Assembly (NCBI GenBank): GCA_015680905.1
Contig: CM027378.1
Span: 43,249,001 to 43,313,000, forward strand
Direction: 5' to 3'
DNA from: Coptis chinensis
Taxonomy: Eukaryota; Streptophyta; Magnoliopsida; Ranunculales; Ranunculaceae
Length of the DNA: 64,000 nt
Below are positions 52,988 through 64,000 of the stretch, in pieces. Each line of letters starts with the position of its first letter. The first letter of the stretch is position 1. A program made the position numbers and the translations under genes. Below the pieces are notes generated by a model. That model did not search any database. It saw only the letters and a list, made by a program, of their open reading frames with translations, and was not told the origin of the DNA.

Positions 52988-54351
52988 TGATAACTGTAAA
53001 ATGAATAGTCTACCTACGAAATGAACGAATTCAATCCGTAAGTAAACTAAAACTATTCTTAATAGTCTCAATTATCAAAGCTTCTACTCTCAATGCGAAT
53101 TGCACTAAGTGGAGTAAGAAGTTCGCTTCACTCCTAGTTCCCTAGCATGGATTGTTTTCTAAGTCTAAGAAATCAGTCTTAAGTCAATGAGAGCTTTACT
53201 GAAGGGGAATTAGACTAAGATGCAACTACCCACCTAAATGCAACTAGTCGACATCGACTAACTAAGGGAATGCTACGTTGATTCGATGTTAAGGAGTTAG
53301 AGGGGATTGATTCCACCTTAACTCAACTTAATCCACTAGCGGCGAAGTAAATCGTAATCCGAATTGAATCTGCCACGCAGAACAATCGGTTCTTCCTAAT
53401 CCCTAATTACACATGGCATTTCTACCAATTAATAATTAGCATGTGAACGATTAAACCCATTCTCATGGTGAACTAAACGTTTCTAGAGTGGAAAGGAAAT
53501 TACGACAATCTCCGGATAATTGAATCAAGCTTTCATCAAGGCTTCTCAACCCCTCTAAATGGAGGTTTAGCCTTGAATCATTCCGCAATCATTTCCATTT
53601 AAATTAAATCTACACATAATATAAAGCATTGAAATTTACTTAATTTAAACAATAATGAATCTAATTTAATGACTAAAATGAAATAAAGACAGGAATTGAA
53701 ATTAGATCTAGAATTGGAAATGACAAAATCGAAATTGATAAAGAATACTACTTTATTTATCTAATCAAATTGAAGAACAAGATTCAAAGGTTTAATCTAC
53801 TACAATGAATTGAAACTAATTAAACTAAGTTCTAAAACTAATTAATGGAGGCTAACTAATCTAGGTCTAACTATCTACCTAACCTAACTGCCATTAACAA
53901 TGAGTCAAGCTTTTGTTTTTATACATCTAGATCTAAAAATCGTGCATGGGCTTGGAGCCATGTTTTGGGCCAGAGAATCAGGCCCAAAACCCAATTCTTT
54001 CAGTCCAAAAAGGCCTCTTCAGCTGCAGTTGGCTTCAACAGACTTTTCGTCCACTTCTGCTCCTCTGATTGGGTCAAGGCTTGGACCATTGCAAAGCTCT
54101 TTCCGAGTCGGTCGTTTTGACATAAGGTAGGCCTCAATCCGAGGTCTGAGTCCAAAGATATGGCATTCGAAGTTCTCACCGACTTTTGCTCCTTTATCTC
54201 GCTAAAGTGGCACATTTCTACACATAATGGACTTTGAAGCCTGAAATGCATAAAAACACGTAATCAGTATTAACTCTTACTTATTATTCACATAATTGGT
54301 CTAACAGTATGATTATTAAGGGGTTAAAACTACAGTTTTGGGCTCTTATCA
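52988..54351 (-). repeat. 3' LTR of the Athila-like element
   Basis: 1,364 bp; on the plus strand it starts TGATAACTG and ends CTCTTATCA, so the termini are TGATAA...TTATCA inverted repeats. The polypurine tract follows directly. Confidence 0.85.
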
Positions 54352-54366
54352 AACCACCCCCCAAAC
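54352..54366 (-). other. Polypurine tract of the Athila-like element
   Basis: On the minus strand GTTTGGGGGGTGGTT directly precedes the 3' LTR start TGATAAGAGCC, a layout common in plant Athila elements. Confidence 0.75.
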
Positions 54367-57300
54367 AAAGATTTTGCTTGTCCTCAAGCAAAGATGAGAA
54401 ATTAGAATAAGTGACCAAAATGGAGTTCTAACTACTCTCGTTTCCGTTGAGTGCGATTGCATTGACCATATGCAACAAGGCCTTAAAACCACTAGGAATT
54501 CCCTAGTGGACGAGTTATAGCCTCGTGAGAGTTTTCCAAATGAAGGTACTCACAAAACTTCATCTATACTACAACGACTAAGAAAATAAAACTATTGTTT
54601 CCTTATTCATGCTCAACTATCTATACATCTCTCTAAATTGAATAAGAATAACCAAGTCAAAACCTAAGCTAATATATGCATAATAATCTATCTTCTACAA
54701 TAAACATATACACAATGAGTAGTACTATAAAATGTTTAGCGAGGTTTGTTTTAGAACTTCGAATAAGCGTCCTTAAGTAGGTTCTCACAATAATAGTCAA
54801 GAAACAACACTCGATTTTTCCACTCAAGTTTCGCTACTCCGGTTAATACATGGGCACACTTTTACCTTACAATCTCAATGACACACAGAAGCCGGAGTCG
54901 ATCAAACACATCTGCCACTTACTATCACACTAACCTATTCCTAATTGAGCTAGAGGTCTTTATTAGGTGTTACGGGGATTAGGAGATGGTTTAAGAAGGA
55001 AGGAAATGGATATTCAAAAGGACAAGTCTGAGATAATAGAGTCTTCATATTATGTAACTAGAGAAAACCTTGTTATTTACTTTTGCTTCTACACTTTGTT
55101 TCCATCCTTAGCCATATTTTTTTTTTTCTTTTCTTTGGCTTTTGACTCCCTTTTATTCTATTTTTGGAGTTTTTATTTTATTTCTATTTTTATTTTTATT
55201 TTCTTTGGATGGAAACTTATTTTCTTTATTTTCTGAAGCACTAACTAATTTTTGTTTACACAGGTTTTTCTCTTCTTCTTTCTTCATCATTCTATTCTCG
55301 ACTTATTCTAAATTGGGTAGGTGATTTTTTTTTTTTTTTTTTTTTTGTTTTGTTTTTTTTGTAACAAGGTAAAGGAATTGTGGTTTATGGAAGGGCTAAT
55401 GAAAGGCTCGATTAAGGCGACTAAAAAATAATTCATAGGTTTGAATTTACGGCTATATCGATCCAAAGAGGGCCTAAATTCTCGCTTAGGATATGGTTTA
55501 GTGATCAAGCAAGTGGATGTGTGAATTCTCTATCCGGATTTTACTTCTCCCTTGTGTCATTTCTCAAATGTTTCACTCATATAAGACTTTAGGCTATATT
55601 CTCACAGGATTTGTAGAATAAATACTCTAGCCTAGATTTGAAACTTCTTGCTAACAATCATAGATACTCATGTAATATATTTATAGATAGATGTAAAGAT
55701 TATTACCTATATATTAACCTAACTTTCTAACAATTATTCTGACGCAACAGCTACGTGAGACTTCTAGATTGTCAAGAGCATGGAGAAAGAAACAATACCA
55801 ATATTCCTAAGTGTATAGCATAACTTATTTATTTATATTTTTAAATTTTTGAAATTTTAACTAGAAAACAAATGCATATTATATATATTTATATCCTAGC
55901 AGATGTCTTAATTACACGTGTTTCTATGCCCCCAAACAAGAAGCATGTTTTGTCCTCAAAGCATTTAAATAAAGAGGGTAGGAAAAATACCATTGAAGCG
56001 CGTGAAATTCAGAAACATCTGCAAAACAAGGTTAGAACGTACTAATATAGGAAATAAAAACTGACGCAACTCTATAAGAGTTCCACCCATTATGGGGTTA
56101 AAAGAATGAAATTGCTTGGGACATAAGCAGACACTAACAGAAACTAAAAACTTAGCTCCACTCCCGCTGTTATTCGTCATATTCGTCATCCTCTACTTCT
56201 ATAAAGAAGTGAGGCTCCTTCGTGTCCTGCCATGCTATGATAATTTGCCAGGCTTCACGCCATTTATCATCTATGGTTGCTAACCTATTAAGTGCCACTT
56301 GGTCTGATGGGGTGTAGGGTGCAACCTGGTGAGGTTGTATCCGCCACCCCAAAAAGTCATTGCAACGGAAAGATCGAATAAGACTATTGGTGGGTCGCAC
56401 CGTGTCTACCCTAATCCAATCCGTGAAGCGTGTACAAAAAATGAAAGAAACATAGCATAATCATTGTGGAATTAGAACGGGGCATAAGAAGGTACTTATG
56501 CCTCATGGTATGGGCTCGTGCTAAACTAGACATCAAAGTTAAGGAAGGTCATAACCCCCCCCCGGCTAAAAAGCAAGGAAAACGCTGCAAGTGGCGCCAT
56601 TCACGAAGAAAACGCCATTCCCCTAAAATGTTTAGCATAATCCAAAACATAACGGTTTCCTATGTTCATGGACAGGGCTACCAAGGGCAACGTTATAGTC
56701 CCCTTGGTCCTCAATCTGGGAAAATGCCTGCCCCATAAGCCTCGTGCAAAGACTCATAAGTGTAGACATGCATATTATCGACCCAATAGCACCATAGGTC
56801 TTGTATCTCCGGGCATAGCAAGTCCAAGAACAAATGCTAGCAAGAACACGGTAATTTCCATTGGTTCATCGTCAATGTTGATGGAGAATACTTGTTCTCC
56901 ATCCGGTCTCTCAAAGAAAATGCAGTTATTATAAAAATAAGATGCAAGTCTTTGGAGAATAAAGTTCACCCGGTCTTACCATAAGAGGTTCCCAGCCAAC
57001 GTATGTGATCACCTCGCTTGAAACCAAAGCACCGTAAGTAGTGTTTTGGAACAAATCTTGAAAGACTGTTCCGGTTATTATTATAGGAGATGTCATCTCA
57101 AAACTACGCCTGGAACAGCTGCAAAACAACCGGGTACTACGCAAAAAACTGGAAAATTTCTGGTCCACGGAAGTCGGCGCGGCCTTCAACTAGAAGCGCC
57201 GAAGTCGCTTTTTGTATTTTGGAATTCCAGTGTTTTAAGCGAAGTCAGCGCTTTATTGCTGGCGCCTGAGTAAAATTTCTGTCGGAAGTAGGAAAGCCCG

Positions 57301-57869
57301 AAAGTTGATTTTGCAAAAATGGAGCGAAACGTGGGAATCGCGGGAAAGAAAGGTGCGTGATGGAGTTTAGGTGTAGTGTGAGTTGTGAGGATAGATTGTA
57401 TCAAGTTTATATAGGTTTTAAGTTGCTAAAATGGGTCGGAAAGTTGCCAAAACTAATTCGGCAGTTTCGGAGATCCTAAAATTTCCAAACCCGCGGAAAC
57501 AACTCATTTTCTTGATTCTAATTCAAACCCAAGATCTTTTAGGTTGATTTATGATTGAATGTACCTATTTAATCTAGATTTCATCCTACAATGATTCTCA
57601 ATCCTAGATATGCCTAAACGGCCCATCATTTCACCTTACTCCGCAATAAATTCTAACACTAGGGTTATATATAAAAACAAAGCTTGAATTGATAAAACCA
57701 CCCCCAAACAAGTTGGGAAGGTGGGATCAATATGAAACAACCACACATACTGAAAATAACCCCTTATATTAAAATTTCCATTCAGAGTACCTTTCACTAC
57801 AAATTCAAATTACGAAAATAAAAGTTACATTACAATAAAAACAACAAAAATAAATAAAAAAACAACCAC
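54367..57869. other. Athila-like 3' internal region, noncoding with decayed frames
   Basis: Begins with GATTTTGCTTGTCCTCAAGC, a sequence typical next to Athila polypurine tracts. T-rich runs occur at 55,118-55,350. Minus-strand frames at 56,170-56,400 (RSFRCNDFLGWRIQPHQVAP) and 56,775-57,189 look like decayed protein, unidentified. No reverse transcriptase. Confidence 0.5.
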
Positions 57870-59040
57870 TATCAAACCTCAGACTCTCTAAACACCTCGC
57901 CACTGGTGGCGGAGGGCACACTCTCTAGTGGTGGCTCCCGGGCTCCCCGAAGGTCCAAAGAGCAGTCGTCTTCGCCGTCGGCGACGCCATGCCTCGTAGT
58001 TGTGTCCTCCTCGAGCGAGTCCGTATGAGGTGGGAAGCGTGCAAGCATATCCACTCTAAACGGCATCTGGCTTCCATCTCATACCGCTTCCCATCTCTCA
58101 TCCTCTCTGCAGGTGCGGATCTCGAAGTTGTGATGAATAGTCGCTGTCGAGTCCGAGGTCTGTCTGATAGTGTCTAGTGAACGATGCCCCTATGAAGCAT
58201 AGCCATGCGTTACGCATCGAACCAACACCTCTGGAAGGCATCCGTGATCAAAGCAGTCAAGTCTTCCTCATCCCTGAGGCATCCCCGATGTCCCCCCCTC
58301 CTCTTCATTCTCAGCTCCACCATCCTCTTCTTCTTCTTCTCTCCTCCTCCCCCCTCCAAACTTGTTGGACACACTCCTATAGATACGCCGTGTGTTACGG
58401 TGCGGGTAATGTAAATCCTATCGGGGACGCCGGAGTGCTTTCATCTTCAAAGATGATCTTGGTGATTAACACGGGGAAGAGGTGCCAAAGACTTTCCGAC
58501 CCCCTAATCATGCTTTCGGCAAAACTCCAAGATACAGAAATCATACTTCTGTTCTGGAGTACCCATAAGACGTGGAGGCAGGTCGGACCGATGTCGCTGA
58601 CCTTGTCCTTCCCTAGGACATTCCGACCCGATCCATCGGGCAGAGCTACCGGGTTTGGTTGGTCCCGAGGGATGCTGGCGAACCAATGGGAGTTTGTATT
58701 GTAGCTCCCATTGATGACACGATCCGCCCGTCGAGGCTCTACCCGTCAAACCGGGGCTCCTGTAGAGTGGCAACCAGATGGATTCTAGGCGGAATGCCTA
58801 AAAATCTCAGCCAACCCATCCGATGAGTCAACTCCTCCTCTTCTTCCTTACCATCACAAAAATCCTACTCCCTCCAACTCCCCGGTGTTGTAGAACCGTC
58901 GGACCAAGTCTTCATGGTAGAAGGCTTCGTCGTCGAAATACCACAAACTACCCCATCTCTACTAGCCATTTAGATCACCGTAAAAGCGGGCATGAAAGTG
59001 GTCGGCAAATGAAAACTTGCTCCTTATAATTCGGCGTTGT
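57870..59040 (-). pseudogene. Env-like ORF relic of the Athila-like element
   Basis: Minus-strand frames with many stops and shifts: a start FSFADHFHARFYGDLNG, then YFDDEAFYHEDLVRRFYNTG, LTHRMGWLRFLGIPPRIHLV and GSESLWHLFPVLITKIIFED, and a Glu/Asp-rich end. Position between pol remains and the 3' LTR, and similarity to the ORF usually found there in Athila elements, support the call. It cannot be translated. Confidence 0.5.
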
Positions 59041-60799
59041 TGAGCCATCTAGTGTTTGGAATGGAGTGGGGGTTTAAATATGATGTGGTGGTGGTGGTTT
59101 AACTTGACCGACTGAAAGAACAGTGGTGGTGGTGGAGTGGTGGCGCGGCAGCACCAAAATTTGTAAATTTCGGTGGTTTTTAGTGATTTAAATCGGTGGG
59201 GGTTGTGGTGGTTTGGTTTTAGAGGAGATTTGAATTGGATCTTTGATGGTTGGCGTGAGTTATTGTGGTTTTCTTTTTAATTTTTATTTTTGTTAGGGTT
59301 TTTGAAGCTTTTTAATGGCGGAATGGAAGATGAAAACGATGAACCGCTTCAGGAGAAGGTAGGCGCGCCGAGCGCTGCTAGTCGCGGGTTGGTTGGTTGT
59401 TGGCCCCAAGCCCAAAATCGAAATTTTGATTTTTTTTTTTTCGATTTTTTTTCGCGAACTTCAATTCAAAATTCCCGGCCGTTACGGTCCGATTTTTGCG
59501 AATGAGATATGGAAATGATCGAGGAGAGAATTTCCTATCCAATGATCCATAAAACACTCTATTCCGACTTCAGGTGACATACGAGATAGTGGAAAATGCC
59601 TCGAAGTGTGTGCATGGCGTAAGTTATCTTGAACGAATGAACTCTAAATTAATAGATTATGTCAATCCTAATCGTAATACAATTTAAACGGCCTAAGCAA
59701 CTCTAATGGGACATAAAACATTTTAGTACGGAACCACGAACACCCCTAAAACAAATTTTTACAACGAAGCTTAGAAAATTTGTTTTAGCGATGGTCTTTT
59801 AAAGTCGATTCGAGACTTCCTAGATTACTATGTTTATTTTATTTTTTTATTTATTTATTTTATTTTTTATTTATTTTTTTTTTTAGAATGAAAAATAATA
59901 AGCAATAAAGACATAATTCACACCATAGAGAAACATGACTCAAAAAATCCGAGAAAAACATGCAAGAGTGGAAAACGGAACTATGTGAACCGTGGACTTA
60001 GGATCCGTACTTACAGCCACACACCCATAGGGAGGGCCCTTTACCTTAATGGTGCACTCACTAATATATTAAAGTGAAAGGAAGTGCACCGCGACAGAAA
60101 ATGAGTTTTATAGTCGGATACTTTCGAGACTTTATCTAAAATATATGTATGAACATGCGGTTGATCATATATCAACAACCGAAATAGTTGTGGATCATTC
60201 CATAAATAAATATCACAGAAAACATATCCAAACACAATCAAGCACCAAGATTTCCCTACGACGACCTAGTGGAATGAAAACGAAGTCGGATAACCCTATT
60301 GTGTAACCTATCATGCACCTTCTTTTTAATTTTTTGAATGAGTGGGTGTTTTAGTAAATAAGTGTGGAAAAGTGAATGGTTGTGGAGAATATGGTGGATA
60401 TGGATAAGTTGTAGAAAGACAGGCTGCACACAATGAGGATGTGGTTTTAGCAAGAACTCATTCATTGTGTGTGTAGGGTCCGCCTCAATTCTGAAAATGA
60501 AGATGTCAAATAGTTTGTCCTTCCGAGTATCTGTTTGCTAGGAGGATTTAAAAAATTATGAAGCACGGGAGAAACAAAAGGATCGAGTGCAAACTCGAGA
60601 TTCCTTTGAAAGGGTGGAAGGAGGGGAATCGAGGTGGATGTTGTGCAAGGTAGATCTTGATAGGGTGAATCGTCACCTACTTTCGAAGAAACTCATCAAA
60701 TTCCTCATCTAGATTGGTCATATCCACATTACTATGGTAGTCCTCTACATCTTTGAAAAGTCATCTATCCCGTCCCCTCATCAATAATATGTGTATCGA
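59041..60799. other. Athila-like internal region, no gene seen
   Basis: TGGTGG-rich near 59,080-59,220 and T/A-rich near 59,835-59,890. The pol segment expected between protease and env is missing here. Confidence 0.45.
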
Positions 60800-61320
60800 C
60801 TAGTGTAGGGATGAAAATGTTGGAGTCGACTTTCCAAAGGAAAGAATTTTGGGCATATGACTATCGGGGAGCGTGTTGTTGAAATAATCTCGGCGAAGCT
60901 CTCGATCATCTTGACCTCTCCATCCATGTATCGAATCGAGATGGCTGTGTCCTTGTTTTAAAACATTGACTTCAACAAGATGGCCAAAAGACATGGACAT
61001 TGAACCATCACGGCAATTAATGGCGCGTTGGCGGTTGCCGGGAAAGGGCGCCCTAAAATGATCGGGACAGAGTGGTTAGCGACTTCGTATCGAGGACTAC
61101 AAAATCAGCCTGATAGTAGAAATCCTAAACTTTTACCGGCACATTTTCGACTACACCCTTAGGATACTTAATAGACCGATCGACTAATTGCAACGTCATT
61201 TTAGTGGGTTGCATCTTGTCTAGACCTATTTGTCTATACAAATAAAATGGGAGTAAGTTAACACTAGCCCCGTGTCTAATAACGATCGTCGTATAGGAAT
61301 CTCTAAGGTGCATTGTAAAG
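60800..61320 (-). pseudogene. Retroviral-type aspartic protease of the Athila-like element, broken
   Basis: Frame 61,313-61,125 reads IRHGASVNLLPFYLYRQIGL and TLQLVDRSIKYPKGVVENV. The usual catalytic DLGAS has become RHGAS, so the active-site Asp is lost. After a shift, LGRPF-like sequence and INCRDGSMSMSFGHLVEVNV follow near 61,060-60,960. It would process the Gag-Pol polyprotein; here it is dead. Confidence 0.75.
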
Positions 61321-62236
61321 TGGGACGACCGGGGGTCCTTGTACTTAACAATTCCATTATTTTTTGGATAAGGTTGGGAATTGTTACGTTAAAAAGGCGC
61401 CTTTTGGTATATTTGTCTTACGCCTAGTAGTACACAATTCCTTAAGAAACTTAGCATGATGTGGTAGCTTTTAATAGCCTTCGAGGAAGGGAAGGTTTAT
61501 AGTTAGATTCTTGAAAACGTCCCTAATCTCCTCGTAATTTGTATCCCTAGTTAACATGGCTAATTTTTGTGGAAGCGGTGGTTTCGGTCTATATTTAGCA
61601 ATGGTATCACCCGATGTTTAACCGTGGCTTTTCTGTTTCTTAGGTTGTGTTGTATGGCGGTACCTCTACGGTGGTAGGCTCTTCAGTTTCTATTATGTAT
61701 CTAGTAAAATAGTAGGTGTAGGGATCTTTGGTGGGGGTAACTATAGGCATAGTTACCTTGTTATCAACCACTCTGCTTAAGCGGAGTGGTGATGGCATTA
61801 TCTCACCTACATTTTCATATTCATTACTAGTATTATCGGTTACCTCAAAGGCTGTGTTTGTTGTTTTAGGATTAGGTATTGCGTGACTGGCAACACACCT
61901 TTGGTTTGGGCTTTATCTTGAGCCAACCTGTTGGGTTAAATTATTAACGGATTGTAGAAGCTGTTGGTTAGATTGAGCCATGGTTTGGAAAAGTTTTTGG
62001 CTCACTTGTATGAAGGTGTCAAAGGCGATCCGGTTGTGTGGGTGTAGTAGTCCACGGTGGTGTGATGGAACTATTTCACGTGAATTATTTATGGGTGGAT
62101 TTTGATAATTATTATTGACCGAACGATACCTCTATTAGCATTATAATTATTATAATTACCTTGACCTTGTGCTTGACCTTGTCGAGGTTGCACTTGGTTG
62201 TTATAATTATTAAAATTACCACGACCACCCCTTGTC
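61321..62236 (-). other. Gag-protease linker region, decayed
   Basis: No frame is open for long. Repetitive ATTATTATAATTACC and ACCTTGTGCTTGACCTTGTC near 62,140-62,200 look like the Asn/Gln-rich linker of Athila gag. Confidence 0.4.
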
Positions 62237-62966
62237 GTAGTGGAGCTTGGTTAAAGCCGTTCGTTGGCTAACATATTGATTATTATACCCTTGAGGTGTG
62301 ACTTGTTGGTTATTTCTCCAACCGAGTTGGGATTTTGTCTCCAAAGGCGTTAGGTTCACTATTAATGGAACAAGCCTGTTCATAGGCTATAGGGCCGATT
62401 AAGTCGGGATGCTCGGGACTCCAACCGAAACTACATGGGTTTGAATTTACATTCATGACGGGGATAGGCTTTTGTTATCTGAGAAATGGCCTCTACCTTT
62501 TTAGTGAGTGATTCGATTAGAGTTTTAAGCTCGAATCGTGTTTAATTTCAAACATACCGGCGGCCTTAATGAAGATTCATGAAGATTCATGAAGCTTCGG
62601 AATCGATTAAGTGATTCGATTCGATTAGAGTTTTTAGTGAGTGATTCATGAAGATTTTGTCGAAAAAAATGAATCTTGGAAAGCATCTCATCCGTCTTTA
62701 GGGGTGGGTAAAAATGTTCCATAAACAATTTGAACAAGTTTAGCCCACGAGTCCACAGAAATTAAGGCTTGGGCGTTAACCAAGACGCCTTTATCGGCTA
62801 AGGTGAAAGGGAATACCCTTAATTTAATTTGTTCCGCACCAACCGTGGGATGGCGGAATGTTGTTAGGACTTGTTCAATCCTACGTAATGTTGATAAGGT
62901 TTCATGGTCTAAACCATGAAAAACGGGTAACAAATTAAAATATTTGGAGGGATTCTCAAATCCCAT
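62237..62966 (-). pseudogene. Gag of the Athila-like element, broken
   Basis: 62,966-62,688 reads MGFENPSKYFNLLPVFHGLD, HETLSTLRRIEQVLTTFRHP and EQIKLRVFPFTLADK, and 62,737-62,525 continues in another frame with FKLFMEHFYPPLKTDEMLSK and HFFRQNLHESLT. This is the retrotransposon gag (capsid) domain of Athila type. A frameshift near 62,700-62,737 and a small repeat (GAAGATTCATGAAG near 62,571-62,592) break it. Confidence 0.8.
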
Positions 62967-63791
62967 GGAGTCTGCTAGAACGATGCAAGATTTGGGGCTA
63001 TCGCTCCGAGGCTTTGTAGAAGTCCGAGAGAGAGGAGTCTCTCTTTCTTCCCCGATTATATCGGTGGTGTGTGTGAAATAGTAGTTAGAGGTGTAGTGGG
63101 TGGTATACTAGATAGATTTGATTGTTGATGTTGTTGTGTATTTACGCGTTCGGTGTTTTGTTAGGCCGGACCTTAATCTCATGCAAGACTAAGTCGAACT
63201 TAACTAAACATGCAACATTCCAAACAATTACGATATACTAGTAGAAACCTCTAACCGAGATCACGAGGTGTGGAAGAAAGGAATACCTGATTAAGTCCTT
63301 GCTTAAACTTATGAATAAGCGTCTTGTTTACGCTTGTTCAGGTGTATAAAGGCAGGTTAGAACACTGAAAAATATGAAAGATCAAAGTTCGAATCAAAAA
63401 ACTGCCGAAATCCGATAAATTTAACATGGCGGCTTCGTAGCGCAGAAGCGGCCTTCGCCTCCGAGTAATTTTCAGATTACGGTGTTTTAGGGCGAATTAC
63501 AGCTCCAAATGGGCGGGTCGGCTTCGGTGTGAAGTCGAGTTCGATGTTTGGCGGGTCGCGCTTCGGTATGAAACGCTGTAGGCTTCGATGGTAGAACGAA
63601 ATTCCAGTAACTTAGCGGGTCGCGCTCTCTGAAGCAGGCGGCCTCCGGTATTTTTCTCCATGAATTTGTCACGCTGAAATGGGCAACCACGGTATGAAAC
63701 AAACAAGGGTGGGTGGGTTTAATGGGACTTAAAATGACTACTTCTACAAGGAAAACAATGCTAAAGTGTAACTAAGATGGCAGCGGTATTT
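62967..63791 (-). other. 5' leader of the Athila-like element
   Basis: Between gag and the 5' LTR. CGGGTCGCGCTTCGG/CGGGTCGCGCTCTCTG motifs recur near 63,550 and 63,620. Just inside the LTR the minus strand reads ACCGCTGCC, possibly a decayed version of the TGGCGCCGTTGCC primer site of Athila elements. Confidence 0.45.
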
Positions 63792-64000
63792 TGATAACTG
63801 TAAAATGAATAGTCTACCTACGAAATGAGCGAATTCAATCCGTAAGTAAACTAAAACTATTCTTAATAGTCTCAATTATCTAAGCTTCTACTCTCATCAC
63901 GAATTGCACTAAGTGGAGTAAGAAGTTCCACTCTAGTTCCACTAGCATGGATTGTTTTCTAAGTCTAAGAAATCAGTCTTAAGTCAATGAGAGCTTTACG
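63792..64000 (-). repeat. 5' LTR of the Athila-like element, partial
   Basis: Matches 52,988-53,199 with a few substitutions and small indels (near ATTATCNAAGCTTC and the GTTCCACTAGC region). Cut by the window end. Confidence 0.85.

Larger units (their letters stand above)
52988..64000 (-). mobile_element. Athila-like Ty3-gypsy LTR retrotransposon, incomplete at the window end
   Basis: The 3' LTR (52,988-54,351) and the start of a second LTR (63,792 to window end) share TGATAACTGTAAAATGAAT and the next 200 bp with few changes. Between them, on the minus strand, lie gag (about 62,966-62,525), protease (61,313-60,800) and an env-like ORF relic (59,040-57,870); reverse transcriptase, RNase H and integrase are absent. 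The order LTR, gag, protease, env-like region, polypurine tract, LTR fits Athila. More than 11 kb, non-autonomous, inserted in the coiled-coil gene at 52,987. The outer target duplication on the right is outside the window. Confidence 0.8.

Noticed and set aside
54967-55324. Phe-rich plus-strand frames that look like membrane proteins
   Set aside because: They come from T-rich DNA in the Athila-like internal region; no start context, domain or conservation is visible.
58177-58704. 175-codon plus-strand frame
   Set aside because: It is antisense to the env-like ORF relic of the Athila-like element, which has family-like blocks on the minus strand.

Overview
This is nuclear DNA from a flowering plant, most likely a eudicot. 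It is AT-rich, has GT-AG introns, one conserved plant receptor-like kinase gene, and is otherwise dominated by plant transposable elements (Harbinger, hAT, MULE/FAR1, Helitron, Ty3-gypsy of Tat-like and Athila-like type, LINE) plus fragments of plant-only families (SWIRM/SWI3, class I small HSP, plant mobile domain). The species cannot be named from the sequence.

Layout. 1-0.84 kb: right end of a PIF/Harbinger transposon with a broken transposase. 1.75-7.15 kb: a complete LTR retrotransposon on the minus strand (two 477-bp LTRs, GGTTT target duplication, primer-binding site, polypurine tract). It has no gag-pol. It carries fragments of apparently three host genes and a roughly 95-bp tandem array next to its 3' LTR. 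7.40-11.68 kb: a 4.3-kb element with CATAGTACAAAATATC terminal repeats, a near-perfect 8-bp target duplication, ATATCG-rich ends and exon-like host sequence inside; I read it as hAT. 12.46-22.27 kb: the one intact conventional gene, a 503-residue receptor-like kinase in seven exons on the minus strand, with MITEs and an apparent solo LTR in its introns.

22.7-24.45 kb: nested MITEs, including a 402-bp relative of the 4.3-kb hAT element with a perfect 8-bp target duplication, and a Harbinger-like MITE. 25.4-28.3 kb: FAR1-related (FRS) pseudogene. 30.4-32.2 kb: MULE/FAR1-like transposase remnant joined to an OTU-like cysteine-protease domain. 33-45 kb: a mosaic of repeats, a LINE fragment, a gypsy-type transposon protein and a 1.15-kb Helitron. 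45.8-48.1 kb: a plant-mobile-domain (MAIN-like) pseudogene. 49.9-53.0 kb: a second transposon-associated gene with a coiled-coil tail of about 25-residue repeats, cut by an Athila-like retrotransposon that runs from 52,988 past the window end.

The strangest signal is a family of short-dyad arrays (TATGAACA-n5-TGTTCATA, repeating every 33 bp) at about ten places between 28.9 and 52.3 kb, and not seen by eye elsewhere in the window. Except for the kinase, the genes here do not form a pathway; they are related by transposition, capture and decay. All boundaries, motifs and mismatch counts were read by eye; no database search was run.
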